NCBI GenBank assembly: GCA_027056215.1 | Contig: JALULO010000205.1 | Location: forward strand, 1 to 7,977 | Origin: Campylobacterales bacterium | Lineage (GTDB): Bacteria > Campylobacterota > Campylobacteria > Campylobacterales > QNZT01 | Direction of reading: 5' to 3' | Length of the DNA: 7,977 nucleotides | In this document: in pieces, positions 5,631 through 7,977 of the stretch | How positions within the stretch are numbered: position 1 is the first letter of the stretch | Layout: every line of letters starts with the position of its first letter | The notes under the pieces: generated by a model | Told to the model about the DNA's origin: nothing | The model's input: the letters and a program-made list of their open reading frames with translations, nothing else | Databases searched by the model: none | Made by a program: the position numbers and the translations under genes

Positions 5631-7295
5631 CTATTTTTTGTGATTTTCAGCGATCACTTCTGGCTCTATGCCATAAGAAGCAGTCTTATCTTCTGCCGGT
5701 AAAAAGATACCGATAAGTCCTTTAAGACCAACAGACATGATGATATTAAATAAAAATATTGCCCATGCTATCAAAATCATAGAACCACAAATAGCTGCCA
5801 ATATCATATAAGGATTGAACTCTCCATGAATATAAAGGTGTCGACGAAGCATACCATCAAGACCTGCCATACCACCAAATGCACCCATACCTATACCACC
5901 TATAAGATATAACCAAAAATGGGCATTTGAAAGTTTCGATGACCACATTTTTGTATTATTTGTCACAATCGGCCACAATACATATACAGCACTATAAAGT
6001 GTCATATACAATCCAACAATCAGTGCCATATGAACGTGTGCCATAATAATCCATTGGGTATTGTGCAATACTCTGTTCATACCCATATCAGCTTGAATAA
6101 TCGCAGCAGGGATTGCTAAACCAAATCCAACCATACCACCTAGAAGGTATTTAAGTTCCATAGTCATTTTAAGCGGTCTTGCTTTCCAAAGGGTAACAAG
6201 TGTGATAAATAGTGCTAAACCTTGCGTCAATAACTCAAACGCTGTAACCATCTCACCAGAGATAAGTTTCATCATCTCAGGTTGTCCTTGATCTCCAAGA
6301 AGGTGATGAGACCATACCATCCATGAGACCAAAAGCTCAAGCATCAAAGCAGCTCTTGCAACATTTTCCATAAACAGTTTTTGACCAGTTATGAGTGTCG
6401 CCAAAAGATACCATGAACCCGCAACATAAATAAGCACCAAACCATCAGCAACAAGATCCAAGCCCCACCAGAAAAAGTTTTTATATAAAAGTGCATCAAT
6501 ACTTGCTACATCTAAAGGATGACCACTTGCATCAAAAAGAAGATATATAAGCACTAAGATACCAGCCCCAAGTATGACAATAGCATCTAAAAATGTATCT
6601 ACAGTTCCACGAAAAATAGCAACAACAGGCAGTGCAAGTGCAGGCTCTTTTGAGTAAGGTTGTTTACCTCTTAGTTTATTCCAAAGATTAAGCATACCAT
6701 CAACACCAAAACCAGAGATTAAAAGCTCTTTTGTTGTTTTATCTTTATGTACACCCACCCTCGCAAAGATAGTTGCATAAATATTATAGATAAATCCAAG
6801 TGTACCAATCATAATAATTGCAACACCAATGATAAAGACTATACCACCAATCAATTTAAACTGGTGAGTATCAGCAGGAAGCGGCCAATATAATGTATAT
6901 AGTGGTGCATAATGCCATGCAAAGGCAGCAATCCAAGCCAATGCTGTTCCAACCGTGATTGCTATCCATACAAAATTTGCTAACTTAACACTATAAAGAG
7001 GCTTTTTGGTTAAGAAAGGTACCAAAAACATAAATGCAGCAAAAACCAACTGATAAGTTGACCCAAATATACCTACTATCGGGTGTGCTGTCATGATAGC
7101 GAAGAAATGCTCAGCCTTAAAAAACATACTCGGTAGAGGAGCAACTTCTTTTCCAGTCTCCACCAATCTCATAATCATACCTTCTATAGCCACCAATCCA
7201 AAGAAGAGGAAGCTCATAACAACAGCTCTTAATGTCACTTTTTGTAATGCATTTAAGCTTTTGTGATCAAAGTTTGTTCCATTCATTAAACTCAT
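5631..7295 (-). CDS. gNOR-type nitric oxide reductase, heme-copper subunit I (B-family-like)
   Basis: A 554-residue, roughly 12-helix integral membrane protein of the heme-copper oxidoreductase superfamily. Low-spin heme ligands are H71 (TAHPIVG) and H422. The HxH is 420-422 (VLHNTQWIIMAHVH, very like the B-family ba3 VVHNTAW...HFH). The HH pair is 330-331, in SHHLLGD. In helix VI (FFWWGLDLVADG, 274-285) the CuB histidine of oxidases (ba3 H233) is replaced by D280, and the cross-linked Tyr (Y237) by D284. The pattern D-LVA-D parallels H-LWV-E of classical cNOR (H207, E211). This suggests a non-heme metal site with two His plus Asp and NO reduction (2 NO to N2O) rather than oxygen reduction. 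These features match my memory of gNOR in Campylobacterota, where the names norGHJ have been used. GGAGG lies six bases before the ATG, which overlaps the subunit II stop (ATGA). An atypical oxidase is the alternative. Confidence 0.85.
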   Translation of the reverse strand: MSLMNGTNFDHKSLNALQKVTLRAVVMSFLFFGLVAIEGMIMRLVETGKEVAPLPSMFFKAEHFFAIMTAHPIVGIFGSTYQLVFAAFMFLVPFLTKKPLYSVKLANFVWIAITVGTALAWIAAFAWHYAPLYTLYWPLPADTHQFKLIGGIVFIIGVAIIMIGTLGFIYNIYATIFARVGVHKDKTTKELLISGFGVDGMLNLWNKLRGKQPYSKEPALALPVVAIFRGTVDTFLDAIVILGAGILVLIYLLFDASGHPLDVASIDALLYKNFFWWGLDLVADGLVLIYVAGSWYLLATLITGQKLFMENVARAALMLELLVSWMVWSHHLLGDQGQPEMMKLISGEMVTAFELLTQGLALFITLVTLWKARPLKMTMELKYLLGGMVGFGLAIPAAIIQADMGMNRVLHNTQWIIMAHVHMALIVGLYMTLYSAVYVLWPIVTNNTKMWSSKLSNAHFWLYLIGGIGMGAFGGMAGLDGMLRRHLYIHGEFNPYMILAAICGSMILIAWAIFLFNIIMSVGLKGLIGIFLPAEDKTASYGIEPEVIAENHKK

Positions 7296-7885
7296 TTTTT
7301 ACCTCCATCATCTTTACAGCCAGTCACTTCAATAAGTTTTTTAACTTTCATCAGATCTTTGCCATCTTCACTATATTGTGCAGGACCAGAATACTCTGTG
7401 GATGTTAAATCAAAAACACCATTATGTAAAAATGTCCATAATATATCGTTACTACTTCCAGGGTTTACCTGCATTTGCATCACCATCGTACCGTCTTGAC
7501 GAAATAATCCAAATCCATAAACCAAATCATGACTCACTACATTAAATAAAACTTGTTGTCCACATTGGATTGTGATTTTATCTTCTGGAAGTTTCCACCT
7601 ATGCTTTGCTACCTCAAAGTTGTAAGTGGCATCAGGCTTGATTTCATGTCTTGTGATATCCTGAGAAACCCATGGAATAGTATTGTATGTAAAGATATGA
7701 TGTCCCACACCTCCCGCTACCAAAAATGCCATATACCAATAAAATGGCAACCTAAAAACAGACTTTGCGTCTTTTCTTGTCAAGTTATACCCAAACCAGG
7801 CAACAACAGATATGATTATCATGGCATAGATAGTGTAAGCAACATTATGAAAAGCCAGTAACTCTATTGAACTCTTAAAAGTCAT
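7292..7885 (-). CDS. gNOR-type subunit II: membrane-anchored cupredoxin lacking CuA ligands
   Basis: A 197-residue protein with two N-terminal membrane helices (about 14-34 and 47-66) and a periplasmic cupredoxin domain (about 85-190) of cytochrome oxidase subunit II type. By alignment with ba3 subunit II, where the CuA ligands are H114, C149, C153, H157 and M160, the equivalent residues are Y123 (in SHDLVYGFGL), S162, S166, Q170 and E173 (in the STEYSGPAQYSED stretch). The fold is kept but the CuA site is gone. Electrons therefore probably do not enter from cytochrome c through CuA; a quinol or another carrier is likely. The ATG follows a strong AAGGAGG by four bases. It overlaps subunit I by four bases, so the two are translationally coupled and surely form one complex. 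Confidence 0.85.
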   Translation of the reverse strand: MTFKSSIELLAFHNVAYTIYAMIIISVVAWFGYNLTRKDAKSVFRLPFYWYMAFLVAGGVGHHIFTYNTIPWVSQDITRHEIKPDATYNFEVAKHRWKLPEDKITIQCGQQVLFNVVSHDLVYGFGLFRQDGTMVMQMQVNPGSSNDILWTFLHNGVFDLTSTEYSGPAQYSEDGKDLMKVKKLIEVTGCKDDGGKK

Positions 7886-7889
7886 ATTT

Positions 7890-7896
7890 CCTCCTT
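7890..7896 (-). promoter_or_regulatory. Strong ribosome binding site of subunit II
   Basis: AAGGAGG, nearly a full anti-Shine-Dalgarno match, lies four bases before the ATG. It is the strongest ribosome site in the window and suggests high translation of the reductase pair. Confidence 0.75.
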
Positions 7897-7920
7897 ATAT
7901 GAAATATTATTACGTTAACA

Positions 7921-7926
7921 ATTTTA
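7921..7926 (-). promoter_or_regulatory. Predicted -10 box of the NO-reductase operon
   Basis: TAAAAT on the minus strand (one mismatch to TATAAT) predicts transcription starting near 7914, with a leader of about 28 bases. The FNR-type dyad upstream is then centred at -41.5, the classical class II activator position. An alternative, TTGACT (7962-7957) with TAATAT (7941-7936), has a spacing of only 15 bases. Confidence 0.45.
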
Positions 7927-7948
7927 GGATAGTTCATATTAGAAAAAA

Positions 7949-7962
7949 ATGACATAAGTCAA
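7949..7962 (-). promoter_or_regulatory. CRP/FNR-family binding site (TTGAC-N4-GTCAT)
   Basis: Read on the minus strand, TTGAC-TTAT-GTCAT has the five-four-five geometry of FNR, DNR and Nss-type sites, with a perfect TGAC/GTCA core and only the outermost pair mismatched. Its centre (7955.5) is 41.5 bases from the start site predicted by the -10 box. It suggests activation by an oxygen- or NO-sensing CRP/FNR-family regulator, which fits the operon. The regulator gene is not in the window. Confidence 0.55.
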
Positions 7963-7977
7963 GAAATGAATCAACAA

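Noticed and set aside
5631..7295. Assignment as an ordinary cbb3 or ba3 cytochrome oxidase subunit I
   Set aside because: The CuB His and cross-linked Tyr of helix VI are both replaced by Asp, and the partner lacks CuA, so a plain oxidase is unlikely.
7553..7861. Plus-strand ORF of 102 codons
   Set aside because: It lies wholly antisense to subunit II, which has clear family motifs, and shows no ribosome site or domain.
7914..7919. GTTAAC palindrome as an NssR-type box (TTAAC-N4-GTTAA)
   Set aside because: Only a single six-base palindrome is present with no second half at the right spacing; it would also lie at the predicted transcription start.

Overview
The window looks like chromosome from a free-living member of the Campylobacterota (the former Epsilonproteobacteria, in the Sulfurimonas/Sulfurovum/Arcobacter range). 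The evidence is low GC with A/T-ending codons, very tight gene packing, a gNOR-type heme-copper oxidoreductase of the kind known from this group, and a NarK/kinase/NirA nitrogen cluster. The genus is inferred. All eight genes I can support lie on the minus strand, so transcription runs from the right edge to the left. The longer plus-strand ORFs are antisense shadows. No mobile element, tRNA, rRNA or CRISPR array is visible.

In transcription order, the right half (7977 to 5631) is a two-gene heme-copper unit. A membrane-anchored cupredoxin subunit II overlaps subunit I by four bases. Subunit I keeps all the heme histidines and the HH pair. In helix VI it has Asp where oxidases have the CuB His, and a second Asp four residues on, at the place of the active-site Glu of classical NO reductases. 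Subunit II has lost every CuA ligand. Together these point to a gNOR-type nitric oxide reductase, probably fed by quinol or another non-CuA route. A CRP/FNR-type dyad centred exactly at -41.5 from a predicted start site sits upstream.

The middle (5630 to 4344) begins with two strong adjacent hairpins. Three small genes follow, overlapping or nearly touching: an unrecognised 201-aa two-helix membrane protein with a TTG start, a 162-aa YcxB-like membrane protein, and a 30-aa single-helix microprotein. They may be accessory or assembly factors, or a small subunit, of the NO reductase; this is inferred from position only.

The left half (4343 to 1) looks like a nitrate/nitrite assimilation cluster: a NarK/NasA-type transporter, a fused PP2C phosphatase-Ser/Thr kinase with a C-terminal membrane anchor, and a ferredoxin-type siroheme nitrite reductase (NirA). 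NirA runs off the left edge just after its first iron-sulfur cysteine pair. A kinase/phosphatase lying between transporter and reductase suggests post-translational control of nitrate or nitrite use. The window therefore joins a nitrogen-oxide detoxification or respiration module to a nitrate/nitrite uptake and reduction module.
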